64,000 nucleotides of DNA, from positions 42,195,503 through 42,259,502 of the forward strand of contig CP136065.1 of assembly GCA_032622095.1 (NCBI GenBank). The letters run 5' to 3'. Below, piece after piece: positions 12,064 to 23,572 of the stretch (positions are counted from its first letter, which is position 1; the number at the start of each line of letters is the position of its first letter). The notes below the pieces were generated by a model. It worked only from the letters and a program-made list of their open reading frames with translations. It made no database searches and was not told the DNA's origin. The DNA is from Siphonodentalium dalli. Its lineage: Eukaryota; Mollusca; Scaphopoda; Gadilida; Siphonodentaliidae. The translations under genes were made by a program, and so were the position numbers.

Positions 12064-13765
12064 CCTGTTGAGATAATTTCAGTGCCAAATATATGGTAAT
12101 GGCTACTTCATTCAAACAACATTTTGAATACAGGGGGTATTACTTAGTCCCATCTGGGACAAGCCCATCTCTAGTTTATTTTGTACCACATGGTCGCATA
12201 AAGTTGAGGATTATAATGTTCTATCTCAAACTGACAATGGGAAATAATGGCTGTCAACGTGTTTGGGTGGAAAGAGTGTTTTTTCTCTTATATGAGATAA
12301 TCTTAATTATAGCAGAACTCTTTGGTTAAAATAATACAGAAAATGACATAATGTGCAAGTTTTGTACTTTCTAATGATTTAAAAACCTAAGAACCACGCT
12401 TTAGCACTTGCAAAAAAAGCTAAATTGTTCAGCAAAGTGTTCTTTCTCCAAACACATGTCAATTAATTACAAGAATAATACTGGCATTTAAAGCAAGACA
12501 ATTTAAACAGATTAGTTTTTCATTTTCTGGGACAAAATGAAAAGAACATATGGTGAAAATAAAGCAGACATATACGGAAACCAGGTGGTAAACAAAAACA
12601 AAACAAAAATGGATATAGAACAGTATAGCACCGATGCGACGATGTGACAACAATGGTATGATATGTCATTTTCAAGGTAGCTAGACCATATATATAAACA
12701 TATAATGTGAATCGGTGCTATCAATGCCATTCATATCGGTTGGTCAATGGCTCATTTTTGTGGAACTCTGTGTTTCGCTGTCAGCACATAGAGATGTACG
12801 GTATTTGCACCCAGTCGGTGGTCAATTGTGAGTTCCACACAACAGTGGCTTGGTCAGATTGAACAAGGTGTGATTGCCGTATCGTACGCAGTTGTCATGT
12901 CTTGCGCCAAATTCTGACACTCGCAAGATTGCTTGTATTGAGACGGCTTTGGACCACTCATATGTCGATGGATCTTATCAGCATGATTAATCCTGATGTC
13001 CCTGCATTGCATTTTTCGGATTGCATCCTCCTTCATGAAATATATTTGAGCAGAAGTGTTTGATATTTTAGATTTCACCAAGTCGATCAGTCACTATCTA
13101 ATTTCTCAAATGAGATATTTTCCCCAAATAAATAAATTCCATACTTTCGAGTATTAATTGGTTTTGAAACAGAACATTTATCAATTCTATATTTTTCAGG
13201 AGCTGAGAAATGATGGAAGGTGAGCCCTTCAAAGACTTTTAACGTTTTGAATCATGGTCCTCTTCAACAAGAGTAAGGCTTAGCTGATATTCTCCATTCT
13301 AATGCAGTATGATGAATTTGAATTGAAATGTTTTAATTATGAATCATGTTTTATATCTGATGTTGATGCTTCTATAATGCAAATGATATGTTTACACCAG
13401 TGACTCAAACAAATGCCCAGCAGAGTGTTTTGAGTAAATTTTGAAAATATGCATGCATGCATATGGTTGTTCCTAAGGATACCAATGTTAAGGGAAAAAA
13501 TAAGATTTTATTAAAAAAAACACAAAGTTATTGGTACAGTATGAATATGGCCTCACTTGTAATTTTAATGGTCATGGATCGATGGAGACCCAAAGCAACT
13601 GAAAACTTGTGGCTTCAATGAATATGTTTCCTAACAAGTTAGACTTCACGAAGCCCTTTGTTTGACTAATGTTTGTCAAATTGGAGTCGTCGCAGCAGTA
13701 AGCTCAGTACACAACTAATTAATATAATTAAAATATATTGATTTTCCTAATTGGCAAATTTGTGA
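12064..13765. other. Non-coding stretch, nothing recognised
   Basis: AT-rich; several short frames on both strands without domain similarity. No repeat matched elsewhere in the window. Confidence 0.45.
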
Positions 13766-14395
13766 ATCTCTAATTGCCCTTAAGCACAAAAAGAGAAGAT
13801 CTAATTGCGCTTAAATGCAATAAGGAAATGTATAATTGCGCCTAAGCAAATATTTTATTGCGTTTAAGAGCAATAAGGCATATCTTATTGATCTTAAGCA
13901 CAAAAAGGAATCTCCAATATCACTTTAAAAGTGCAATAAGGAATATTATTATTGCGCTAAAGTCAAATCAAAATCTTCCTTACTACGCTTACTAGTAAGT
14001 ACAATTAGCCACATTAAATAAACGCTAATTCAAATGGTGTAGTACATATACAATGTATAGTGCAATGGGTGGAGTTTATTTGTGACCTGGTGGCTGTCCA
14101 CGTGTAAAGGCCTATTCGGATTCTACTATTTGCACAGAGGGGTGATCTCATGATGGGGATATTAATTGCGCTTAAGCGAAATAAGTATGAGGAGCCACAG
14201 ATGTAATTGCAATGTCTTATTTCACTTAAGCTCAATAAGGAGTCCCTAATTGTGCTTTAGCGCAATAAAGAAAATTCTAATTGAGCTTAAGCACAATAAG
14301 AGAAGATCTTATTGCTCTCATAAGATCAATAAGGAATCTCTAATTACGTTTAAGCGCAATAAGGAATATTCTTATTGTACTTAAGTGCAATTCCG
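13766..14395. repeat. Array of palindromic units, ATTGCGCTTAAGCGCAATAAG
   Basis: About 14 imperfect palindromes spaced about 30 bp apart, in two blocks (13766-13975 and 14158-14395), each built on GCGCTTAAGCGC followed by AATAAGG. Units decay independently (for example TTAAATGCAATAAGG, TTAAGCACAATAAG). The blocks are split by about 180 bp of unrelated sequence. No open frame. Confidence 0.75.
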
Positions 14396-14460
14396 TCTAC
14401 AGTTAACTCGGCAAAACAGTCGGCTAACAGCAATAATTGTAAATTGAAATAATCAAACCG

Positions 14461-14615
14461 CATATAACAAAAATGAAACCTACTGCATGCTTTTGACTGA
14501 ACACATTATATAATTCGTGGGTAATTGTACATGCAAATATCACTTTTCCAATCGGTATTTGCTTGTACCCGTTCATGATATTTCTCGTTTTCAGTCAAAA
14601 ACCATAGTTATCCTC
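14461..14615 (+). mobile_element. Hairpin element, terminus CATATAACAAA...AGTTATCCTC (decayed)
   Basis: Starts CATATAACAAAAATG and ends ACCATAGTTATCCTC, the same termini as the element at 39021-39200. Arms are imperfectly inverted: 'ttttgactgaa' near 14491 against 'ttcagtcaaaa' near 14590, and 'tacatgcaaatat' against 'cggtatttgcttgtac'. The stem sequence differs from the other members and the CGAG separators seen elsewhere are not clear here. Oldest-looking member of the family. Confidence 0.5.
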
Positions 14616-15345
14616 TCGTATCATCGTTGATTATATGCCCTCCTAATCAATATATCGATCGCTCAGCACAATTTCAAAGAGTCTGAATGCATGCCCCTTT
14701 AATACTTTCATCATCATTTTGAAGACAAAAGCTAAGGGCCGTCATATGGAGACATTTATCGTTAGAAAAACTGGATGTTTCTAGTTGAAATCTAAAGAGC
14801 ATTTCTCGGGCGACAATTGAACTTACTCGGGCGACAACTGAACATACAGGGCAGGAATCGGAGCGAAAACATAAATCACCGATTACAGCATTTTGCTGGC
14901 TTTTTAAGAAAAAAAATTATAGGGGAACATGTCCCGGTTGAAGCTAGAGGTAAACAATTAACATAATATGTTATTAAACATGCATTATATCTGTGTTTTT
15001 AAGTTTTTCGGCTGGTATATTTGAAATATGCTCAATCGACAAGCGGAAAAACTCACAACGGAATTGGCATTTGCTCGGGCGGAATGATATTTCGCGGAGC
15101 GGATCCTCCACAGTACCCTGACCATGTGGAAAATATTCAGGATTTCTGGACCTGAATGATGCTAAATTGGATACCCCCAGTATATTTTGTAAACAGCTGC
15201 ATGTCCAATATGTGTTAACATACACTCAAGAGACATACTGACATACTGAGTCAATTTCAATGTCATTTTTTTATGCCCATTTTGAAAAAAAAACAGAACG
15301 TATTATGTTATTGGTTCTTCCTTCCGCCTGTCTGTCTGTCCGTTC
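14616..15345. other. Non-coding stretch, nothing recognised
   Basis: Includes 'cgggcgacaattgaac' and a near copy (14807-14842), a short direct repeat. The 83-codon minus-strand frame here has no recognisable domain. Confidence 0.4.
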
Positions 15346-15640
15346 GCTTTTTTTTCGTTTCAGATGATAACTTTAATTTGTCTAAGCAAATGGAATGAAA
15401 TTTGGTATATTGGTTTACTAACACAAAATACAGATCATGTTTGAATTTGGGTTTTGCCCACCAATTTTCACCAGAGTTACGGCCCTTTTTGTTAGAATTT
15501 GTACTCAATTTTCATTTCTGGATGATAACTTCGGTAAATCTGAACTGAATGGAATGAAATAAGGTATGTTAGTTTACTAGCCCAAAATACAGATCAAGTT
15601 CCACCCGCTATTTTTTGCCAGAGTTGTGGTCCTTATTTCT
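15310..15640. repeat. 'gatgataac ... aatggaatgaaatt' dispersed repeat, 2 units
   Basis: Same unit as 10045-10660: a head of 'gtctgtctgtccgttcg', then two units of 'gatgataact', 'aatggaatgaaat', 'acaaaatacagatca' and 'ccagagtt'. Non-coding. Confidence 0.7.
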
Positions 15641-16584
15641 TCACTCAGAGCTTTCTGATTATTAGATGTCACATTTCTAAATTGCTTTTAAAATGGATAA
15701 AGACTTTATCATAACGTTATACAATTAACACATTCAACATAGAAAATGAATTTCTTCCTCATGATGTACAGATATGTGGGTTACTATTTTCAAGTTGAAT
15801 GAAATGGAAATAGGTCAATCAAAGGGAACTCTTATTATATGAAAACAAATTATGTTCAATATTTTTTTCTGATATACAACTTCACTGAAGTATAGAAAAT
15901 AACCATCAATTTTCAGTTTATGATTTGCTGTTCCAAATCTTGACATTCTTGTTAAATACCATATTTACATAAAAGTTTATCGGATAATTAATAATGAACA
16001 TAATTTGATACTCTGAAATTGACAGCGATTTGTAACAGAAGTAAGCATAATTCCAGGCCTCAAAATGCAATGATGTTTTGAAAAAGTTAATACATTTCAT
16101 TGTACTGCACTTAGGTCTTAACAATTTAAGAAATACTGGGATCAATGACCAAATTACATGTATACATTGTTGTCTCTTCTTTCTCAGCTTGAATGCTGTT
16201 GTTGAATAATACAATACTTTGATATAGTAATAAAATCCTCTTTCTTATTATACTGTTGTTAGATTGTCTTCATTATTCGATCAAAACTAATACATGTAAT
16301 ACCCGTTTCGGATCATGATATGATAGTATATACTACCATGACATGTATCAGGTACGTATATATGGATTTTCGTTAAAATCAGGATGGGTGGGGTGATGTA
16401 TATACAGATGTGAATATAAGGATATGGATTATAAATAAGGGCAGCCAAACACGTTACAAGTGAAAGTGTCCCAGTGCCTTATATTGACCTGATGTGCCAT
16501 GCACTTACTAACTGAGCTGCCAGGGGGGTCCCTTAGGCTATATATCTGTATGATGAATGTTTATGTCATAGTACAATACAAAGC
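15641..16584. other. Non-coding stretch
   Basis: No gene or clear repeat. The minus strand near 16505-16530 reads CTGGCAGCTCAGTTAGTAAG, resembling a tRNA or SINE A box, but I see no matching B box (see rejected items). Confidence 0.4.
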
Positions 16585-16799
16585 CACTTGATTTTAGAGT
16601 TATCTATCTTCGTCCACAATTTGGTCGGTTTGACAAATACTTTCCAGGCAGAAAAATGTACGTATCTCAAGAAATAACAGAATTCAAATATCGATATCTG
16701 ATCACTCTGAGCTTTGATGAGTGGGTTCCTTGACTGGAATCAGATATGTTTTATCCCCGAAGCCAAAGGAATAGTAATTTAGAGGTGTTTAATCGGATC
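16585..16799. mobile_element. Truncated copy of the 480-bp TTAA MITE
   Basis: Matches the right half of the element at 19135-19614: 'cacttgattttagagttatc', then 'gctttgatgagtgggttcct', then 'gaagccaaaggaatagtaat' and 'tttaatcggat'. It lacks the left half and the terminal GAGTACCT. More diverged than the two full copies. Confidence 0.7.
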
Positions 16800-16899
16800 A
16801 TCATCGTTAATAATAACACTTCATTGTGGCTACAGCCTACAGGTGTACTATGATCTGCAAACACACTGAATTGTGGGAGGCATTTTTTTCACATTTATT

Positions 16900-17335
16900 C
16901 CTTATTATTTAATAATAACAGTTTATTTGTGCATCAGCACACTCAGATGATATACACTGAATCGTAAATAATTTGTGATGAAGCTCAAATCATTTGTGAT
17001 GAAGCGCAAGTAACTAACACCAACTGACTTAACTCAAAGTATTAGAGTAAGAGTCCATCTCATATATGGTATGGTGGAGTCTTAAGCCTATATTTGAGTG
17101 ATCTATTCTGGTCAAAGTCAATTTGAGTTCAGGTGGAATCACTGGGATTCACTGCATATTCATATTGATTTGCATATCAGCCCAAATAAATTATGCTTAA
17201 GAGTAAATATGATTTATTTGCGCTTCAACAAAAATTATTTGCGCTTCATGGGTAAATGATTTGCGCTTCAGCATAAATATTTGCACTTATGTCAGCCAAC
17301 ATGACCCCTATTATTTGCACTTCAGTAAATTAATG
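16900..17335. repeat. 'ATTTGCGCTTCA' units in both orientations
   Basis: TGAAGCGCAAAT-type words on the left (16965-17010) and ATTTGCGCTTCA-type words on the right (17213-17330), so the set forms a loose inverted repeat around AT-rich filler. Resembles the 13.8-kb palindromic array in style but not in sequence. Confidence 0.5.
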
Positions 17336-17369
17336 TTTCAATGAAACTGCAGTTCAACTTGGAGAGAGG

Positions 17370-18640
17370 TTCCATAAGAAGTTCCTTAAGAAAAATACTA
17401 TTGTAAAAATACCATTCTAAAATATAACATGGTAATTTGGACAACTGTACACCCGTACTATGTATTACCATGTAAACACTCCAAATAGTACTCTATTAAA
17501 AATATACTTGTAATAATGTACAAGTTTTACTATATTAAATACACTTCTACTACAGTATTACCAGTTACTATTGTGTTATTGTATTTATGAAGATTCTGAC
17601 AATTGTTTACTATAGTATTACTACAGTATTACTTTATTGTTTTACTACAGAAATAATATAGTAAAACTATAGTATTAATATGGTAAAACTATAGTGATAC
17701 TTATCGATGGTAGCTTTTAGAAGCCTTAACATTTGAGACAAAACAGTGGAGGTCATGAATGGCATATGTGATTACCTATGGGGTGAAACACTGCTTGACT
17801 TAGCCGAATTAGTTACAATATTCTTGCCTCATTCTATTAATTTGAGTATATCAACAGGTACTCAATAGATTTGTACTGATTAACTAACGAAACGTGATTT
17901 TCTTCTCGAAAAAGAGACAGGAAACACATGAGTTATGTAATATGATATTGTGAAATAGTATGGTAAAACTATAGTGATACTAATCAGTACTATTGAAATA
18001 TTATATTTTTACTAGAGTAATACTATGTGATGTTTTGGGATTTTGAAGACCACCCCCATCATTTTGATGGTCCCAATATCATATTAACAATGGTATTTCT
18101 TCAAAAGTTGCTTTGGTGATCAACATCAGTTTTACAATTATAAAAGAGGAATTTGTTTGTAGTATTACCGCACCATACTATAGTAAAAATCCCAGGAGTA
18201 CTGTGCTTGCTGCTTATTATTATGTCATACTGTATATAGTTATACTGTAGTATACTATGCCATGGGACACAATAGTATTACCACAACATACTATACTAAA
18301 AATCACAGTAGTACTATGATTGATGCATAGCATTCATAGTGTACTATAGTATAATACATGTATAGGTATATTGTAGTGCACTTGTATACCATCATTGGTT
18401 ACTATAGCATTACCACAACATAATATAGTAAAAGTCCCAGGAGTACTATGATTGATGCATAGTATTTCATACTGTATTATAGTTAACTGTAGTGTTCTAT
18501 GTTCTACCATATATGGCTTTGTTGCTAAAATGACGTTAAACCCAAATCAATCAATCTACCATAGTAATACCACTTTATACCATAGTATTATTACGCAAAT
18601 ACTATTGTATATTTTCATAAGGGGCTTGAGATCAATTGCA
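17370..18640. repeat. ACTATAG-rich repeat cluster
   Basis: Dense TACTATAGTA / TACTACAGTATTA words. From about 18157, three larger units of 110-135 bp share 'agtattaccacaacat', 'actatagtaaaaatccc' and 'gtactatgattgatgcatag'. Highly self-complementary. No coding content. Confidence 0.65.
18515..18560 (+). mobile_element. SINE-like 3' tail, (AATC)n
   Basis: Reads 'gttgctaaaatgacgttaaa' and then CCCAAATCAATCAATC, the form of a molluscan tRNA-derived SINE 3' end with an AATC tandem tail. No tRNA-like head was found upstream, so this is at best a truncated copy inside the ACTATAG cluster. Confidence 0.4.
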
Positions 18641-18879
18641 TGAAAATTATGGCTATATGCCATGTTGAGGATTTAGTCATGCTAAAACAAAATTCCAAGA
18701 TGACTTCAGTTATACTGTGTTTGGTGGATTCGCAGTACATTGGTTGAAAATGACAATGCATATAGTCCGGAAGCTGATAGTGTAACCCTGATCACCAATG
18801 ATTTAACCTCACCACACTAATTTTCTTCCTTATTTGAAAGGGCTAAGTAATACTAGATTATCAACATGAAGAGATATAT

Positions 18880-20720
18880 ATAAAGTAAAATCCAAGATGG
18901 TTGCTGACGGCTATCTGGTCCAGTGAAATTCAAAAACATTTGAAAGCTTCCATCTAGTAGATCGAAATCAAGATTAAAATGAAGTTTGGTGATGGTTGGA
19001 TAAGGGAAGTGGACTGTATGGTGTGCCAAAGGGTTTTGTCATGCAAAGAGTAAAATTCAAGATGGCTGCCAGTAGACATGTTTTATGCCGAATGACCCCA
19101 AAATGACTGTAACCCATCTACATTTCAATGTTAAAGGTACTCAATCCGATCAGAGGGTCCCCATCTCAACAGATTCCAACAACAACAATCCGATCAGAGG
19201 GTCCTATATTACTATTTCTTTGGCTTTTGGGGTAACAAATATTTGATTCGAGTTGAGGAACCCATCAAACAAAGCTCAGAGTTGTTAGATATTGACTTTT
19301 GAAATTTGTTATTTTCTCGAGATGAGTACTAATAATTGCCTTCAACTTCGTAATCTGCTCGAGATGTGTACACCAAAACACTATTCAAACAGACAAGGAT
19401 GGATAACTCTAAAATCAAGTGGTAATAATAACGCAATTTTGACTGTGTTCTGGGACAGAAAGTATTCCCGATAATAAAAAATAATAGATTTCTAAAATCG
19501 ATATCTAAAACATCTGAGCTTTGATGGGTGGCTTCCTCGACTCGAATCAAATATTTTTGACCCCCGAAGCCATTGAAATAGTAATTCAGAGGAGTTTTAT
19601 CGGAATGAGTACCTTTAACAACCATGACAAATTTCATGATGATCCGAACAAAGGTACGACCTGTAGCCCGTACCAAAGTATTTAGTCATGCAAAGAATAA
19701 AATCCAAGATGAATGCCAGCGGCCATATTTTATGACCGAACTACCCCAAAAAGATTCGATCTCATCTACATGTCATTGTCAACATCCGTAACGAATTTCA
19801 TGATGATCCGACCAAAGGTACGACCCGTAGCCTGTGCCATTCAGGATTCAGTGATGCAAAGAGTAAAATCCAATTACTGAATGACTCCAAAATGACACAT
19901 TCCCATCTATATGTCAATATTAACATAAATTACAAATATCATGATGATCAGACAAACAGTATGGCCTGTAACCCATGATAATGGATTGAATTTTGAAATC
20001 CAAAATGGCCGCTGGCAGCCAGGTTTTTTTTGCCGAATAACCCCAAAATGACTCATTTCCCATTTACATGTCAATGTTAACTGTGCCAAAGGATTTTGTC
20101 ATACAAAGAGTAAAATACAAGATGGCTACCAGCAGCAATGTTTTATGGCCGCATGACCCCAAAATGACTAGTTCCCATCTACATCTCAATATTATCATCC
20201 ACGACAAATTTCATGTTGATCAGACAAACAGTATGGCCTGTAGCCCGTGCTAATGGATTGAATTTTGAAATCCAAGATGGCCACTGACGGGCATGTTTTT
20301 TGGCCAAATGACCCCAAAATGACTCCCATCTACATGTCAATGTCAACAGCCATGACAAGCGAAAGGATTTAGTTATGCAAAAAGTAAAATCCAAGATGGA
20401 TGCTGGCGGCCATGTTTTTTTTAAACCGAACTACCCCAAAATTACTCGTTCCCATCTACATATCAATATTAACATCCACAACAAATTTCATGATGATCTG
20501 ACGAACAGCACGAAATGTAGCCCGTGCTAATGGATTGAAATTGAAATCCAAGATGACTGCCAGCGGCCATCTTTTTTTCTGAATGACCCCAAAATGACTC
20601 GTTCCCATATACATGTCAACAGCTGTGACAAATTTCATAATGATCCGACCAAAGGTATTACGTGTAGCCTGTATTGTTGACGCTTCACACAAACGCACAC
20701 ACAGACGACGGATACAAAGC
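18880..20720. repeat. 'ccaagatggctgc' tandem/dispersed repeat, block 1
   Basis: Degenerate units of about 120-160 bp. Each has 'aaatccaagatggctgcc', 'ggccatgttttttg', 'gaatgaccccaaaatgactc', 'gttcccatctacatgtcaat' and 'acaaatttcatgatgatccg'. The 480-bp MITE (19135-19614) is inserted in this block. Related blocks are at 21270-21650 and 49560-50500. Non-coding. Confidence 0.75.
19135..19614 (-). mobile_element. 480-bp MITE, TIR AGGTACTCAATCCGAT, copy 2
   Basis: Same length as copy 1 (3902-4381) and in opposite orientation. Flanked by perfect TTAA on both sides (19131-19134 and 19615-19618). It interrupts the 'ccaagatggc' repeat, so it is a later insertion. It carries an internal 'ccgatcagagggtcc' direct repeat that copy 1 shows in complement. 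Non-coding. Confidence 0.85.
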
Positions 20721-22139
20721 CATTACAAAGTAAAGTTGAGCTAAAAATATATACATTTGTATACATTGACAAGATTTTCTCACTATAATTTGCATCCTTC
20801 TGAAAAACGGCGTCCATGCTGGACGCCATCCCATCCTGCCTGGTGATTGTACAGACACGTTTTGTTTCGTACTAACATTGCTTAAAAATTGAGGGACTAA
20901 TAAAGAAGAAGGGGTGAAGTTGAATCACGGGGGTGCAGGGGTACCCTATCAGCTCCCGGACTAATATTGCTTTAATTTTGGTCCAATTAACATTCACAGA
21001 ATGCTACTCAGAAATATGCTCAGAATGCTTCTCAAGCTTCTACATTTTCAAAAAAATTCCCGGGGGAGGCCCCCCGGACCCCCACCTGCGAGAAGGGTCT
21101 ACACGACCCCTCTCGCGCACTCCCTAAAGCCTAGCGGCGCTATTTTCCTTTTCATTATCTATTCCGCCCGAACAAAATGCATTTTTAAACCTGAATATAT
21201 AATTTTGTGTGAAAAGTTTTGTGTGAAAATTAATACTGTAACAGCCGGTTAAATGCTACGACCTGTAGTCTAGCTGTGCCAAAGGATTTAGCCACACAAA
21301 GAGCAAAATCCACCAGCGGCAATGTTTTATGGTCGAATGACTCCAAAATGACTCGTTCCCATCTACATATCAATATTAACATCCACGACAAATTTCATGA
21401 TCAGATGAACACTCAGGCCTGTAGTCTGTGCTAATGGATTGAATTTTGAAAACCAAGATGGCCGCTGGCCGCCATCTTTTTTTGTTGAATGACCCCAAAA
21501 TGACTCGTTCCCATCTACATAGCAATGTCAACAGCTGTGACAAATTTCATAATGATCCGACCAAAGGTATTACCTGTAGCCTGTATTGTTGACGCTTCAC
21601 ACAAACGCACACACAGACGACGGATACCAAGCCATTACAAAGTAAAGTTGAGCTAAAAATATATACATTTGTATACAATAACAAGATTTTCTCACTATAA
21701 TTTGCATCCTTCTGAAAAACGGCGTCCATGTTGGACGCCATCACATCCTGCCTGGTGATTGTACAGACACGTTTTGTTTCGTACTAACATTACTTAAAAA
21801 TTGAGGGACTAATAAAGAAGAAAATTAGTGGGGTGAAGTTGAATCACGGGGGTGCAGGGGTACCCTATCAGCTCCCGGACTAATATTGCTTTAATTTTGG
21901 TCCAAATAACATTCGCAAAATGCTACTCAGAAATATGCTCAGAATGCTTCTCAAGCTTCTACATTTTCAAAAAAATTCCCGGGGGAGACCCCCCGGACCC
22001 CCACCTGCGAGAAGGGTCTACACGACCCCTCTCGCGCACTCCCTAAAGCCTAGCGGCGCTATATTTTTTTTTTTATTCTTTTCCGCCCGAAAAAAAAGAA
22101 GTATTTTTTAACCTGAGTATATCATTTTGTGTGAAAAGT
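20345..22139. repeat. Tandem duplication, unit about 0.9 kb
   Basis: Two head-to-tail copies (about 20345-21220 and 21270-22139) with matching landmarks offset by 907-922 bp: 'tatcaatattaac', 'gtattgttgacgcttcacac', 'ggcgtccatg', 'tcacgggggtgcaggggtac', a GC-rich 'cccgggggag' hairpin, and 'cgcactccctaaagccta'. Copy 2 stops at 'gtgtgaaaagt', where TRIM-like coding sequence begins at once. Copy 1 continues past that word into other repeat. A diverged relative is at 49.5-50.6 kb. Confidence 0.8.
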
Positions 22140-23572
22140 ACCCACTTCATACCATGCTGTGCATCGTGCCATGCAGTCGCATATCCTGAATGTAAACTCG
22201 AAGACTTGACGAAGGCGACAGCACAAATGGAAGCGGATGTCCAAAAATACGAATCGTGTCTTGATAAGTTAATCTCAAAAGCAAAAGAGTTGCAGAAATC
22301 TGTTCCCGGTTGGCTAACCAAACAGGACGGAAGAGAAGATGATATGATAGCTAATGTGAAGAATTTATTTCTTGAAATTCGCAGGATCGTTGATGATTGC
22401 GAGAAGAATGCGCTTAATCGTATGGGAGAGACCATGTCAAAGCACAAACTGGCGGCGCGGAGCGTGGATAAGATAGTAAATGTTTTGTCCGAACTGAAGC
22501 AAGAACAACTACTTTCGGCACCAGGACCAGGACAAGAGGTGGAATCATGTTCCAGCGAAGGGTCGGCTATAAATGTAGATGAAGTTCCTGTCCATTCAGA
22601 TGCTACTTCTAAAGTATCAACTGCAAAAAGAGCTAAAATTCTAAACAAGCGTTCAATCAAGCTGCACCAGGCAATAGCCAAGTCAGAAAGTCTGATCAGC
22701 GATTATGAAAAACTATCGCCGATAGATTACGAGACCTTCATCAATAAAGGCGTTCTGGATTCTGTACAGAATATTTTGAAAGATTCCTGTACTATCAATA
22801 TTTGTCAGACGCCTACCACGATCAGTCAGTTAATAAAGGAATTAGACTTTTCCTGCGGAGGAACTTGCTCGGTCATGGCGTTCATGAACAAGAGTCCGGA
22901 GTCTGATATCATTATTGCATCCCATGATCCGAACAAGCTCAGTATTGTGTCTAAAAGCGGTAAAACACCAAGTCTATCGCCCTCGCCATCAATGCCCGAC
23001 CGATGGGTATTTGTCTTCTGGGTAACCATATCTACATAACGCATTCGAATCAGATATCGGTGTATCAAACCTCAGATCTCAGTCATCAAACATCGTTTCC
23101 TATATCCGGAGGGTGCAAAGGTATCGGATCTGTTGGCGGCAGATTGGTCGTTGCATCTTACACGGATTGTTGCGTGCGTGCTCTAACAACGAGTGGTGAC
23201 GTCATTGCTCAGTCGTCACACGCCTTCAAACGTCCATGGGGCGTGGCTGTATCTCCAGAGGCCGACGCCGTGTTTGTGACGGATTGTTCATCAAATCAGG
23301 TGGTAGCGTTGTCCGCGGATCTCGCGACACATCTCCGAACGATATCGTGTGGCTGGTCTTTTCCAGAGGGTGTGTGTGTGTTTGGTGGCAACATTTACGT
23401 CTGCAACTACAGCAGTAACCAAGTGACGGAACTGTGTCGTGACGGAAAACGTAGTCGCTCCGTAATATCAGTGACCAGACCCGTCGGAATATGTGTCAAC
23501 CCTGCCAGGATGTGCTTCGTGGTTTCAAATTTAAGGAATAACTCTATCACATCATACGTGGGTCAGCAGTAA
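22140..23572 (+). pseudogene. TRIM-like (B-box / coiled-coil / NHL) pseudogene, 5'-truncated and frameshifted
   Basis: A relative of the intact gene at 41385-42923. Matching sequence starts inside the B-box (SIPCCASC region of the intact protein, here with F in place of S-I spacing residue), so the first zinc ligands and any ATG are missing. The frame then runs through the 'LTKQDGRE' coiled-coil region to about 22965, where 'aaaacacc' has one base fewer than the intact gene's 'gaaaccacc'. The rest of the NHL-type propeller continues in another frame (from 'PMGICLLGNHIYIT') to the stop at 23570-23572 after SITSYVGQQ. No introns are visible. The 5' break coincides with the end of the 0.9-kb tandem duplication. 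If transcribed it could give only partial products. Called a pseudogene because of both lesions; a sequencing error could explain the frameshift but not the missing start. Confidence 0.85.

Noticed and set aside
16505-16530. tRNA/SINE A-box-like word on the minus strand
   Set aside because: No B box (GTTCGAATC type) or cloverleaf at the right distance.
20933-22111. Pairs of similar small frames in both copies of the 0.9-kb tandem duplication
   Set aside because: Similarity is explained by DNA duplication of a GC-rich repeat; frames lack any known domain and run into low-complexity proline stretches.
22073-22681. 202-codon minus-strand frame over the pseudogene, and the 144-codon plus-strand frame at 42391-42825 over the intact gene
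   Set aside because: Antisense shadows of the TRIM-like coding sequence with matching codon phase; no independent similarity.
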